Shown here: piece by piece, positions 26,243-35,540 of the stretch
Position numbering within the stretch: position 1 is the stretch's first letter
Layout: each line of letters begins with the position of its first letter
NCBI GenBank assembly: GCA_048263775.1
Contig: JBLXDU010000002.1
Span: 248,001 to 312,000 of the forward strand
Direction: 5' to 3'
Source of the DNA: UBA1479 sp048263775
Lineage (GTDB): Bacteria; Pseudomonadota; Alphaproteobacteria; Rhodospirillales; Casp-alpha2
Length of the DNA stretch: 64,000 nt
Program-made: the position numbers and the translations under genes
Notes under the pieces: generated by a model
Database searches by the model: none
What the model was told of the DNA's origin: nothing
The model's input: only the letters and a program-made list of their open reading frames with translations

Positions 26243-26766
26243 TTCGGCGCGGGGGCCGTGGGCCGTTCGCGCAGACCCGTTTCCTTTTGGGATTCGATCT
26301 GGCGCGCGGTCCAGGTGGTCTTGAAATAGGCGATGAGGGCCCAGATTTCCGCATCCGTTAGGCGCCCGCCCTGGGCTTTGCCAAAGGCCGTGTCGTGAAT
26401 ACGGTCGGTCTTGCCGCCCTTCACGCGGGTGCCGGTGGCGATGGCGTCGAACAGATGGCGGTCGGACATGTGCCAGGTGGTGCCGTCGGCGGACAGCGGA
26501 ATGCCGGCCTGTTTGGCTGAGTCAACCTCCCACGACGGCTTACCCTTCAGCTTGACCCCGTGACAGGCCATGCAGGTCTGCTGATAGGTCAGCTGGCCGA
26601 CCTCCACCTGTTTGTGGTTCTCCGCATCGGCCAGGCTGATTTCGGCCGGGCGCTGGCTGGCGATATAGCCGATGATGGCGACGCAGAGAACAATCACGCC
26701 CAGGCCGATCCATTGGCCGATGCGGCTGTGTCGAGGGGCGGTCACCTGCGTCGCCTGTGTCGTCAT
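26239..26766 (-). CDS. Membrane-anchored monohaem cytochrome c
   Basis: A 175-residue protein with one uncleaved N-terminal helix (about 19-40, IGLGVIVLCVAIIGYIA) and a periplasmic haem c domain with CMACH at about 66-70. A candidate axial methionine is in TWHMSDRHLFDAI (about 98-110). The C-terminal DAEIWALIAYFKTTW is the usual last helix of class I cytochromes. It is translated just ahead of the multicopper oxidase with an ATGA overlap, so it may pass electrons to or from it. Confidence 0.9.
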   Translation of the reverse strand: MTTQATQVTAPRHSRIGQWIGLGVIVLCVAIIGYIASQRPAEISLADAENHKQVEVGQLTYQQTCMACHGVKLKGKPSWEVDSAKQAGIPLSADGTTWHMSDRHLFDAIATGTRVKGGKTDRIHDTAFGKAQGGRLTDAEIWALIAYFKTTWTARQIESQKETGLRERPTAPAPK

Positions 26767-26770
26767 CGGA

Positions 26771-27802
26771 TCAGGCCGCCTTCTTCATGTAGGCGCGGAT
26801 CAGTTCCTCGGCGATCTGCACCGTGTTCAGCGCCGCCCCCTTGCGCAGGTTGTCGGAGACAACCCACATGCTGATGCCGTGTTCGACGGTCGGGTCCTTG
26901 CGGATGCGCGACACGTAGACCGGGTCCTCGCCGGCGCATTCGATCGGTGTCACATAGCCTTCGTCGGCTTGGTGGTCGACGACGGTCACGCCGGGCGCCT
27001 TGCGCAGGGCGCGGCGCGCTTCTTCAACACTGACCGGATATTCGAACTCAATGTTGACCGCTTCCGAATGGCCGATGAACACGGGCACACGAACGCAAGT
27101 CGCATGAACGGCGATGTCCGGGTCCAGGATCTTCTTGGTCTCGACCACCATCTTCCATTCCTCCTTGGTCGACCCGTCGTCCATGAACACGTCGATATGG
27201 GGAATGCAGTTGAAGGCGATCTGCTTGGTGAACTTTTCCTGGTACTTGTGGAACGGCTCGTTGGAATAGATGCCGCGCGTCTGGTTGAACAGTTCGTCCA
27301 TCCCGGCCTTGCCGGATCCGGACACGGACTGATAGGTCGACACCACCACCCGCTTGATCGGTTGCAGGTCGTGCAGCGGCTTCAGCGCCACCACCATCTG
27401 GATGGTCGAGCAGTTGGGATTGGCGATGATGTTGCGCTTGGCATAACCGGCCAGGGCATCGGGGTTCACTTCCGGCACCACCAGCGGCACGTCCGGGTCC
27501 ATGCGGAACTGGCTGGTGTTATCGATCACGACGGCGCCGGCGGCGGCGGCGATCGGCGAATACTTGGCCGAAACCTTGGCGCCCGGGCTGGACAGCACGA
27601 TGTCCGTGCCCTTGAAGTCGTAGGTTTCGAGATTCTGCACCTTGAGGACTTCGTCCTCGCCATAGGAAATCTCGCGGCCCACCGACCGTGCGGAGGCCAG
27701 TGCCACGACCTCATCGGCGGGGAATTCCCGCTCGGCCATGATCTGCAGAACTTCGCGACCCACGTTGCCCGTGGCGCCGACGACGGCAACTTTATAACCC
27801 AT
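26771..27802 (-). CDS. asd: Aspartate-semialdehyde dehydrogenase
   Basis: Reduces aspartyl phosphate to the semialdehyde, the branch point for lysine, threonine and methionine. The 343 residues start MGYKVAVVGATGNVGREVLQ; the catalytic cysteine is in NPNCSTIQMV (about 133-142), QSVSGSGKAGMDEL follows, and the substrate His lies in FIGHSEAVNIEFE. ATG 27,802 is the start; the 41 extra upstream codons run through a palindromic hairpin and are not coding. It ends 4 bases before the cytochrome c gene, which could be co-transcribed. Confidence 0.97.
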   Translation of the reverse strand: MGYKVAVVGATGNVGREVLQIMAEREFPADEVVALASARSVGREISYGEDEVLKVQNLETYDFKGTDIVLSSPGAKVSAKYSPIAAAAGAVVIDNTSQFRMDPDVPLVVPEVNPDALAGYAKRNIIANPNCSTIQMVVALKPLHDLQPIKRVVVSTYQSVSGSGKAGMDELFNQTRGIYSNEPFHKYQEKFTKQIAFNCIPHIDVFMDDGSTKEEWKMVVETKKILDPDIAVHATCVRVPVFIGHSEAVNIEFEYPVSVEEARRALRKAPGVTVVDHQADEGYVTPIECAGEDPVYVSRIRKDPTVEHGISMWVVSDNLRKGAALNTVQIAEELIRAYMKKAA

Positions 27803-27875
27803 GCTCTCAACTCTCCTTACGTCCCTGGGGCCCTTGGATCGAACATCCCGGGCGGGACGATGCGCGTATCTTAAC

Positions 27876-27912
27876 GCAAACGGCCCGCGGGGTGTATCCG
27901 CGGGCCGTTTGC
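27876..27912. terminator. 15-base perfect hairpin between the histidine kinase and asd
   Basis: GCAAACGGCCCGCGG, 7-base loop, CCGCGGGCCGTTTGC. The arms are perfectly complementary. It lies 160 bases after the kinase stop codon and 74 bases before the asd start on the same strand, so it most likely separates the two transcripts. Each arm end carries only three A/T, so the U-tract is weak. Confidence 0.65.
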
Positions 27913-28072
27913 TAATATCGCACAATGCAGCAAGCCCGCGTCACCTCGTGGTGGCGGTTTTAATCTTCCCTTTAATGGTGGGAAGCGGGGCCAGGATTGC
28001 GTCATGCGTGTTCATGGCCGCTGGCATACTCCCAAGGGGGCCGTGACGCAAGAAAAAACCAGGGATATCCCG

Positions 28073-29641
<1,569 letters not shown>

Positions 29642-29659
29642 GCTCGACCCTCCGGCTGC

Positions 29660-29684
29660 GGCGCGCCCAGAGTCGGGGCGCGCC
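29660..29684. repeat. GC-rich hairpin in the histidine kinase leader
   Basis: GGCGCGCCC, 7-base loop, GGGCGCGCC: perfect 9-base arms. It ends a few bases before the kinase ribosome-binding site and lies about 100 bases after the leuB stop on the same strand. No U-tract follows, so it may stabilise the leuB 3' end or shape kinase translation rather than terminate. Confidence 0.55.
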
Positions 29685-29781
29685 GGTACCGAGTGTTTAT
29701 TAAGGGACTAACCTAAGCAGCGGTGTGCTGCAAAGCTGTGACGCAGAACACTATTTGTCGTGGGCCGGCGGAAGGAACCGG

Positions 29782-30891
29782 TCAAGCCGCCAGCTTGTCC
29801 AGTTCCTTGGCCACGTTTTCGCCCATCTGGGTGGTCGAGATTTTGGTCATCCCGGCTTCCATGATGTCGGCGGTGCGCAGGCCCGCGTCCAGCACGTTCT
29901 TGCAGGCCTGCTCGATGAGGTCCGCATCCTCGCCCATGTCGAAGGAATACTTCAGGCACATGGCGAAGGACTGGATCATGGCCATGGGATTGGCGATGCC
30001 CTGGCCGGCGATATCGGGGGCGGAGCCGTGCACCGGCTCGTACAGCGCCTTGCGCCGCCCGTCGCTGTCGGCCGCACCCAACGAGGCCGAAGGCAGCATG
30101 CCGAGCGATCCCGTGAGCATGGCCGCGCAATCGGACAGGATGTCGCCGAACAGGTTGTCGGTGACAATCACGTCGAACTGCTTGGGCTGACGCACCAACT
30201 GCATGGCGCAGTTGTCGGCATACATGTGATGCAGTTCGATGTCGGGGAAATCCTTGCCGACTTCGGTGGCGATGGCGCGCCACAGCACGCCTGTCTCCAT
30301 CACGTTGGCTTTTTCCACGGAATGCAGCTTGCCCGACCGCTTGCCCGCCAGTTCGAAGGCCAGGCGGCAGACGCGCTCGATCTCGGCTTCCGAATAGACC
30401 TGGGTATCGACGGCCTTGCGGCTGCCGTCGGCCAGTGTCTCGATGCCGCGCGGCTTGCCGAAATAGACGCCGCCCGTCAGTTCGCGGACGATCAGCATGT
30501 CCAGGCCGGACACCAGATCTTCCTTCAGGCTCGACGCTTTGGCCATGGCCGGCAGGACCGTCGCCGGACGCAGGTTGGCGTACAGGTCCATTTCCTTGCG
30601 CAGGGTCAACAGGCCCATTTCCGGGCGCAGATCACGCGCCACGTTGTCCCACTTGGGGCCGCCGACGGCCCCCAGCAGAACGGCGTCCACGCCCATGGCG
30701 TCGGCCAGGGTGTTGTCGCCAAGGGGTTGGCCGTATTTATCGATGGCGGCGCCGCCGACCACGTCCTCCGCCACGTCGAACGAGACGTGGCGGCGCTTGT
30801 CCATCCAATCGATGATGGTCTGGACTTGTTTCATCACTTCGGGGCCGATGCCGTCGCCGGGCAGCATCAGCAGTTTCTTATTGGCAGCCAT
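29782..30891 (-). CDS. leuB: 3-isopropylmalate dehydrogenase
   Basis: Oxidative decarboxylation of 3-isopropylmalate in leucine synthesis. The 369 residues begin KLLMLPGDGIGPEVMKQVQ; LLGAVGGPKWD (about 72-82) is the LeuB substrate loop, YFGKPRG and VTDNLFGDILSD (about 225-236) hold metal and cofactor residues, and HGSAPDIAGQGIANP is near 275-289. The start at 30,891 is preferred over an in-frame start 57 bases upstream that lies inside leuD. It is last in leuC-leuD-leuB. Confidence 0.97.
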   Translation of the reverse strand: MAANKKLLMLPGDGIGPEVMKQVQTIIDWMDKRRHVSFDVAEDVVGGAAIDKYGQPLGDNTLADAMGVDAVLLGAVGGPKWDNVARDLRPEMGLLTLRKEMDLYANLRPATVLPAMAKASSLKEDLVSGLDMLIVRELTGGVYFGKPRGIETLADGSRKAVDTQVYSEAEIERVCRLAFELAGKRSGKLHSVEKANVMETGVLWRAIATEVGKDFPDIELHHMYADNCAMQLVRQPKQFDVIVTDNLFGDILSDCAAMLTGSLGMLPSASLGAADSDGRRKALYEPVHGSAPDIAGQGIANPMAMIQSFAMCLKYSFDMGEDADLIEQACKNVLDAGLRTADIMEAGMTKISTTQMGENVAKELDKLAA

Positions 30892-30928
30892 GGGCTGGTT
30901 TCCTCGTCTTTGATTTTTATCGCGTGGC

Positions 30929-31555
30929 TCAGCTGACGGTCGCGGCACCCGGAATCCAGGGCTGCGCGGCGTCGCGACGTTCTTCGAAGCTGTCGATCTT
31001 CTTCACTTTCTGCTCGGTCAGGCCGATGTCGTCCAGGCCGTTGATCAGGCAATGCTTCTTGAAGGGGTCGATGTCGAACGAGATTTCCCCGCCGTCGGGT
31101 CCGGAAATGGTCTGGTTTTCCAGATCGATGGTCAGGGTCGCGTTGGCGCCCCGGTCGGCGTCGTCCATCAGTTTGTCCAACTCTTCCTTGGACACCTTGA
31201 TGAGCAGCATGCCGTTCTTGAAGCTGTTGTTATAGAAGATGTCGGCAAAGGACGTGGAGATCACGCATTTGATGCCGAAATCCTTGAGCGCCCAGGGGGC
31301 ATGCTCACGCGACGAGCCGCAGCCGAAGTTGTCGCCGGCGACGATGATTTCCGCGTTCCGGTAGGCCGGCTTGTTGAGCACGAAATCCGGGTTTTCGTTA
31401 CCGTCGGCGTCATAGCGCATATCGTGGAACAGATTCTTGCCCAGGCCGTCGCGCTTGACGGTCTTCAGGAACTGCTTGGGGATGACCATGTCGGTGTCGA
31501 TGTTGATCATGTCCATGGGTGCCGCGACACCCGTCAGCTTGGTGAATTTTTCCAT
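30929..31555 (-). CDS. leuD: 3-isopropylmalate dehydratase small subunit
   Basis: Small (swivelling-domain) subunit of isopropylmalate isomerase. The 208 residues contain IDTDMVIPKQFLKTVKR (about 20-36) and the family signature NFGCGSSREHAPWAL (about 76-90). It works with LeuC, whose gene ends 27 bases upstream on the same strand. Confidence 0.97.
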   Translation of the reverse strand: MEKFTKLTGVAAPMDMINIDTDMVIPKQFLKTVKRDGLGKNLFHDMRYDADGNENPDFVLNKPAYRNAEIIVAGDNFGCGSSREHAPWALKDFGIKCVISTSFADIFYNNSFKNGMLLIKVSKEELDKLMDDADRGANATLTIDLENQTISGPDGGEISFDIDPFKKHCLINGLDDIGLTEQKVKKIDSFEERRDAAQPWIPGAATVS

Positions 31556-31582
31556 TTGAACGATTCCTTTCGCGAACGGGGG

Positions 31583-32983
31583 TCAGAGCTTGCGCACGTC
31601 GGCCAGATGGCCGCTGACGGCAGCTGCCGCCGCCATTGCCGGGCTGACCAGATGGGTGCGCGCACCGGCACCCTGGCGGCCCTTGAAGTTGCGGTTCGAC
31701 GTGGAGGCGCAACGCATACCCGCAGGCACCCTGTCCTCGTTCATGGCCAGGCACATGGAACATCCCGGCTCGCGCCATTCAAAACCGGCTTCCAGCAGGA
31801 TCTTGTCCAAACCTTCCTGTTCGGCCTGTTCCTTGACCAGACCCGATCCGGGAACGATCAGGGCCGTCACATGGTCGGCGACCTTCCGGCCCTTGGCGAC
31901 CTCGGCGACGGCGCGGATGTCTTCGATCCGCCCGTTGGTGCAGGACCCCACGAACATGTAGTCGATTTTGATGTCTTCCATACGCGTGCCTGGTTCCAGG
32001 CCCATGTAATTAAGCGCCATCTTGACCGATTCCTGCTTGTCCGGATTGGCGAAATCGCCGGGTCCGGGAACGACGGCGGAAATCGGCACCACGTCTTCCG
32101 GGCTGGTGCCCCAGGTGACCTGCGGTTCGATGGTGGACGCGTCCATCGTGACTTCTTTCTGGTAGGTGGCACCCTCGTCCGACGGCAACGTCTTCCAATA
32201 GGCTTCGGCGGCTTCCCAATTGGCGCCCTTGGGCGACATGGGGCGGCCCTTCAGATATTCGAAGGTGGTTTCGTCCGGCGCGATCAGGCCGGCGCGCGCA
32301 CCGCCCTCGATGGTCATGTTGGACACGGTCATGCGGCCTTCCATGGACAGGTCGCGGATCGCCTTTCCGGCGTATTCGATGACGTGGCCGGTGCCGCCGG
32401 CGGTGCCGATCTTGCCGATGATCGCCAGGATCAAATCCTTGGCCGTGCAGCCGAAGGGCAGGTCGCCATCAACCGTGATGCGCATGTTCTTCAACGGAGA
32501 CTGCAGCAGGGTCTGGGTCGCCATTACGTGTTCGACCTCGGACGTGCCGATGCCGAAGGCAAGCGCCCCGAACGCGCCGTGGGTCGCCGTGTGGCTGTCG
32601 CCGCAGACGATGGTCGTGCCGGGCAGGGTGAATCCCTGTTCCGGGCCGATCACGTGGACGATGCCCTGGCGGACGTCACCCATGTCGAACAACGGCACGC
32701 CGAATTCCGCGCAGTTCTTGGTCAGCATTTCCAGCTGCAGCGCCGATTCAGGATTGTCGATGGTTTCGCCCCGCTTGGTCGGGACGTTGTGATCGGCGAC
32801 GGCGAGCGTCAGGTCCGGGCGGCGGACCTTGCGGCCGGCGTTACGCAGACCTTCGAAAGCCTGGGGGCTGGTGACCTCGTGGGTCAGGTGCCGGTCGATG
32901 TACAGCAGACAGGTGCCGTCTTCCTGTACTTCGACCAGATGGCTGTCCCAGATCTTCTCGAACAGCGTTTTCGGTTGTGCCAT
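31583..32983 (-). CDS. leuC: 3-isopropylmalate dehydratase large subunit
   Basis: Catalytic [4Fe-4S] subunit of isopropylmalate isomerase. The 466 residues include MAQPKTLFEKIWDSHLV at the start, VCGDSHTATHGAFGALAFGI (about 127-146), the cluster cysteine in VGSCTNGR (about 348-355) and GCSMCLAMNED (about 408-418). It is the first gene of leuCDB. In the 150 bases upstream, CATATATAAG on this strand is a candidate -10 region; no leucine-rich leader peptide was recognised. Confidence 0.97.
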   Translation of the reverse strand: MAQPKTLFEKIWDSHLVEVQEDGTCLLYIDRHLTHEVTSPQAFEGLRNAGRKVRRPDLTLAVADHNVPTKRGETIDNPESALQLEMLTKNCAEFGVPLFDMGDVRQGIVHVIGPEQGFTLPGTTIVCGDSHTATHGAFGALAFGIGTSEVEHVMATQTLLQSPLKNMRITVDGDLPFGCTAKDLILAIIGKIGTAGGTGHVIEYAGKAIRDLSMEGRMTVSNMTIEGGARAGLIAPDETTFEYLKGRPMSPKGANWEAAEAYWKTLPSDEGATYQKEVTMDASTIEPQVTWGTSPEDVVPISAVVPGPGDFANPDKQESVKMALNYMGLEPGTRMEDIKIDYMFVGSCTNGRIEDIRAVAEVAKGRKVADHVTALIVPGSGLVKEQAEQEGLDKILLEAGFEWREPGCSMCLAMNEDRVPAGMRCASTSNRNFKGRQGAGARTHLVSPAMAAAAAVSGHLADVRKL

Positions 32984-33133
32984 GGGTATGTGTCCTCCGA
33001 CGTGTGCACGAACGCCGGCCCCCGACGGCGCTGCGGTTCCTTGGTTTCTTATATATGGCGCGCAGACCCGACCGGAACAAGCCGGGCCCTGCGTGCCAAC
33101 CTTGGAAAGCTTCCCTGGGTTGCCCCTCGGGAA

Positions 33134-33622
33134 TTATTCCTCGGTCGTGGCTTCCTGTTCGGCGGACTTTTTCTTGCCGCCTTTTTTGTTCGACGCTTCG
33201 TCGCGGTTGGCCTTGGCTTCGCGCGCGGCCTTCTTTTCTTCCTGCGACACCTTGCCCGAGAACCCGTCGGTCTTTTCCGCGATACGCGCGGCCTTACCGG
33301 TCAGACCCCGGAGATAGTACAGCTTGGCCCGGCGGACGTCACCACGGCGCACGACCTCGACCGAGTCGACGTTCGGGGAATACACCGGGAACACGCGTTC
33401 CACACCTTCGCCGTAGCTCAGCTTACGCACGGTGAAGGCCGAATTGACGCCGGCGTTCTTGCGCGCGATGCACACGCCTTCGAAAGCCTGCAGACGGGTC
33501 CGCTCGCCTTCGACGACGCGGACGTTGACGCGGATCGTATCGCCCGGGGCGAACTTCGGCATCTCCTTGTCGCCGGTCAGGCGGGCAATCTGTTCCTGAT
33601 CCAGTTGTTCAATCATGTTCAT
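33134..33622 (-). CDS. rplS: 50S ribosomal protein L19
   Basis: Ribosomal protein at the 30S-50S interface. The core of about 115 residues is typical (FAPGDTIRVNVRVVEGERTR, FEGVCIARKNAGVNSAFTVR, RRAKLYYLRGLTGKAARI). The remaining 45 residues form a Lys/Glu/Ala-rich tail ending EQEATTEE, longer than the E. coli protein; such tails occur in some alphaproteobacteria and are probably disordered. It is the distal gene of rpsP-rimM-trmD-rplS. Confidence 0.96.
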   Translation of the reverse strand: MNMIEQLDQEQIARLTGDKEMPKFAPGDTIRVNVRVVEGERTRLQAFEGVCIARKNAGVNSAFTVRKLSYGEGVERVFPVYSPNVDSVEVVRRGDVRRAKLYYLRGLTGKAARIAEKTDGFSGKVSQEEKKAAREAKANRDEASNKKGGKKKSAEQEATTEE

Positions 33623-33667
33623 GGTTCAAACCTTTCCTTACAAACGCTCTGCCGTCGCCGGCAATTC

Positions 33668-34366
33668 CTAGGTCCGCTCGTGCGCCGCCCAAAGATCGGG
33701 CCGCCGGTCGCGGGTGATTTCCTCCGCCTGGCGCTGGCGCCAGGTTGCTATTTTCTCGTGGTGCCCGGAAACCAGAACCTCCGGCACCTTGCGGCCCTGC
33801 CATTCCTGGGGCCGCGTGTAGTGGGGATACTCCAGCAATCCCCGCTCGAAACTCTCTTCCTCCAGCGATGCGTCCTTGCCCATCACGCCCGGCAACAGAC
33901 GAAGGCAGGCATCCAACACCACCAGGGCCGCCGGCTCGCCCCCCGACAGGACGAAATCGCCGAGCGATATCTCTTCCGCGTCCTGGGCTTCCAGCACCCG
34001 TTGGTCGACGCCCTCGAACCGACCACACAGCAGGATCATCCCAGGCCCCGCCGCCAATTCCGCCACCCGTTTCTGGCCCAATGGCCGGCCCCGGGGGGTC
34101 AGATAGATGAACGGCAGATCCGCAGCACCTTCCCGGGCGCTCCGGATGGCACCGTCGACCACGTCGGGCCGCATCACCATGCCGGGGCCGCCGCCAAAGG
34201 GGGCATCGTCCACGGAGCGGTGTTTATCGCTTGCAAAGTCGCGAATGTCCACCGTTTCCAGGGCCCAGATGCCCTTTTCAAGCGCCGTTCCGGCAAGCGA
34301 GCAGCCAAGCGGTCCCGGGAACATTTCCGGGAAGATCGTCAATACCTTGGCCGTCCAACCGCTCAT
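33668..34366 (-). CDS. trmD: tRNA (guanine-N1)-methyltransferase
   Basis: Methylates G37 of tRNAs reading CNN codons, preventing frameshifts. SPOUT knotted fold: TIFPEMFPGPLGCSLAG at the start, GGGPGMVMRPDVV, LLCGRFEGVDQRVLE (about 111-125) and EISLGDFVLSGGEPAALVVL (about 131-150) form the SAM-binding knot. The 232 residues match the family. Its start codon overlaps the rimM stop by one base, so translation is coupled. Confidence 0.97.
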   Translation of the reverse strand: MSGWTAKVLTIFPEMFPGPLGCSLAGTALEKGIWALETVDIRDFASDKHRSVDDAPFGGGPGMVMRPDVVDGAIRSAREGAADLPFIYLTPRGRPLGQKRVAELAAGPGMILLCGRFEGVDQRVLEAQDAEEISLGDFVLSGGEPAALVVLDACLRLLPGVMGKDASLEEESFERGLLEYPHYTRPQEWQGRKVPEVLVSGHHEKIATWRQRQAEEITRDRRPDLWAAHERT

Positions 34367-34920
34367 TACGCGTCCTGCCCACCTTCATCCGGTCCGTTGT
34401 CGTCCAGCAGCCCGTCCGGCGGATCGACCACCAGCCGGCCGCCGTCGAGGTCCACCACCGGCACGATGGCCCGGGTGAAGGGCACCATGACCGTTCCGAA
34501 ATCCCCGCCTGCGATCTCCAGCACGTCGCCGGCGCCGAAATCGAACACCTGACGCACCGTGCCCAGATTGCCCTGGGGTGCTTCGACCGTCAGCCCGATC
34601 AGGTCCGAATAATAATATTCGTCCTCGTCGGGGGGCGGCAGCCGGTCGCGGTCCACGAAAAGACGCAGGCCCTTCAGCTTGTCCGCCGCCGTGCGGTCGC
34701 CGACACCCTCGGCGCGGGCGATCAGAACGTCCTTGGTCTGGCCGGTGATCCGAAGGTCGATCCGGCGGCTGCCGGTTTCGTCTTCCAGCGGACCATAGGC
34801 GGTGAGGTCTTCCGGGACCTGGGCGAAACTCTTGACCTTGAGGTCGCCCTTCAGGCCCCTGGCCCCGACGATGACGCCGAGACAGACCCGTTCCGGGGTT
34901 TTCCCTTCGCCGCCCGTCAT
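34366..34920 (-). CDS. rimM: Ribosome maturation factor RimM
   Basis: Assists maturation of the 30S head and binds S19. The N-terminal RimM barrel begins RVCLGVIVGARGLKGDLKVK, with FVDRDRLPP and DEYYYSDLIGL leading into the C-terminal PRC-barrel (about 95-170; GTVRQVFDFGAGDVLEIAG, VMVPFTRAIVP). The 184 residues are standard. It lies 38 bases after rpsP, and its stop overlaps trmD. Confidence 0.96.
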   Translation of the reverse strand: MTGGEGKTPERVCLGVIVGARGLKGDLKVKSFAQVPEDLTAYGPLEDETGSRRIDLRITGQTKDVLIARAEGVGDRTAADKLKGLRLFVDRDRLPPPDEDEYYYSDLIGLTVEAPQGNLGTVRQVFDFGAGDVLEIAGGDFGTVMVPFTRAIVPVVDLDGGRLVVDPPDGLLDDNGPDEGGQDA

Positions 34921-34958
34921 GGCCCGACCACCCTGACGCTCGTGTCGCGCTTCGCCGA

Positions 34959-35456
34959 CTACTCCTTCGTCTCCTCTTCCTGTGCCGCCGGGGCTTCTTC
35001 AGCCGGCGCCTCGACCGCGGCTTCTTCTGCCGGGGCTTCCGCCGCTGCTTCTTCCGCCGGAGCTTCCGCTTCGGCAGGGGCCGCTGCGGCTTCGGCCGCG
35101 GCTTCTGCGGCTGCCTTCAACTTGTCTTCGCGTTCCTTCATGCGCTCGACCGTCTTGGCCTTGGGGGCCGCGCGCTTGGTCTGGTTTTCCGGGGTCGGGC
35201 GCGCGTCTGTCAGGCCGGCCTGGCCCAGGAAACGGTGCACGCGGTCGGTCGGCTGGGCGCCGGCGCCGAGCCAATGCTTGATGCGCTCTTCGTTCAGCTT
35301 CACCCGGTCGGGGCTGTCCTTGGGCAGCATGGGGTTGTAGGAGCCCACGCGCTCGATGAACTTGCCGTCGCGCGCGCGGCGGCTGTCGGCGATGACGATC
35401 TGGTAGTAGGGGCGCTTCTTGGCGCCGCCCCGGGCGAGCCTGATTTTCACTGACAT
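34959..35456 (-). CDS. rpsP: 30S ribosomal protein S16
   Basis: The first 80 or so residues are canonical S16 (SVKIRLARGGAKKRPYYQIV, ADSRRARDGKFIERVGSYNP). The C-terminal half, about 70 residues, is an Ala/Glu/Pro-rich extension built from repeats of EAPAEEAA type, absent from E. coli S16 but seen in other alphaproteobacteria. The repeats explain the low-complexity DNA at 34,975-35,120. First gene of the rpsP-rimM-trmD-rplS set, 84 bases after ffh. Confidence 0.95.
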   Translation of the reverse strand: MSVKIRLARGGAKKRPYYQIVIADSRRARDGKFIERVGSYNPMLPKDSPDRVKLNEERIKHWLGAGAQPTDRVHRFLGQAGLTDARPTPENQTKRAAPKAKTVERMKEREDKLKAAAEAAAEAAAAPAEAEAPAEEAAAEAPAEEAAVEAPAEEAPAAQEEETKE

Positions 35457-35540
35457 GTTCTATTCAATCCTTGTCTGGTCTGATGTCTTGGAATGGGTTG
35501 ATGTTCTGGTTGTTTTGATTGCGGGTTACGTGATGCCGGA

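Noticed and set aside
31052..34552. A plus-strand open frame of 1,166 codons
   Set aside because: It is antisense to leuD, leuC, rplS and trmD, all with clear family motifs; long antisense frames are common in GC-rich DNA. Its product has no recognisable domain.
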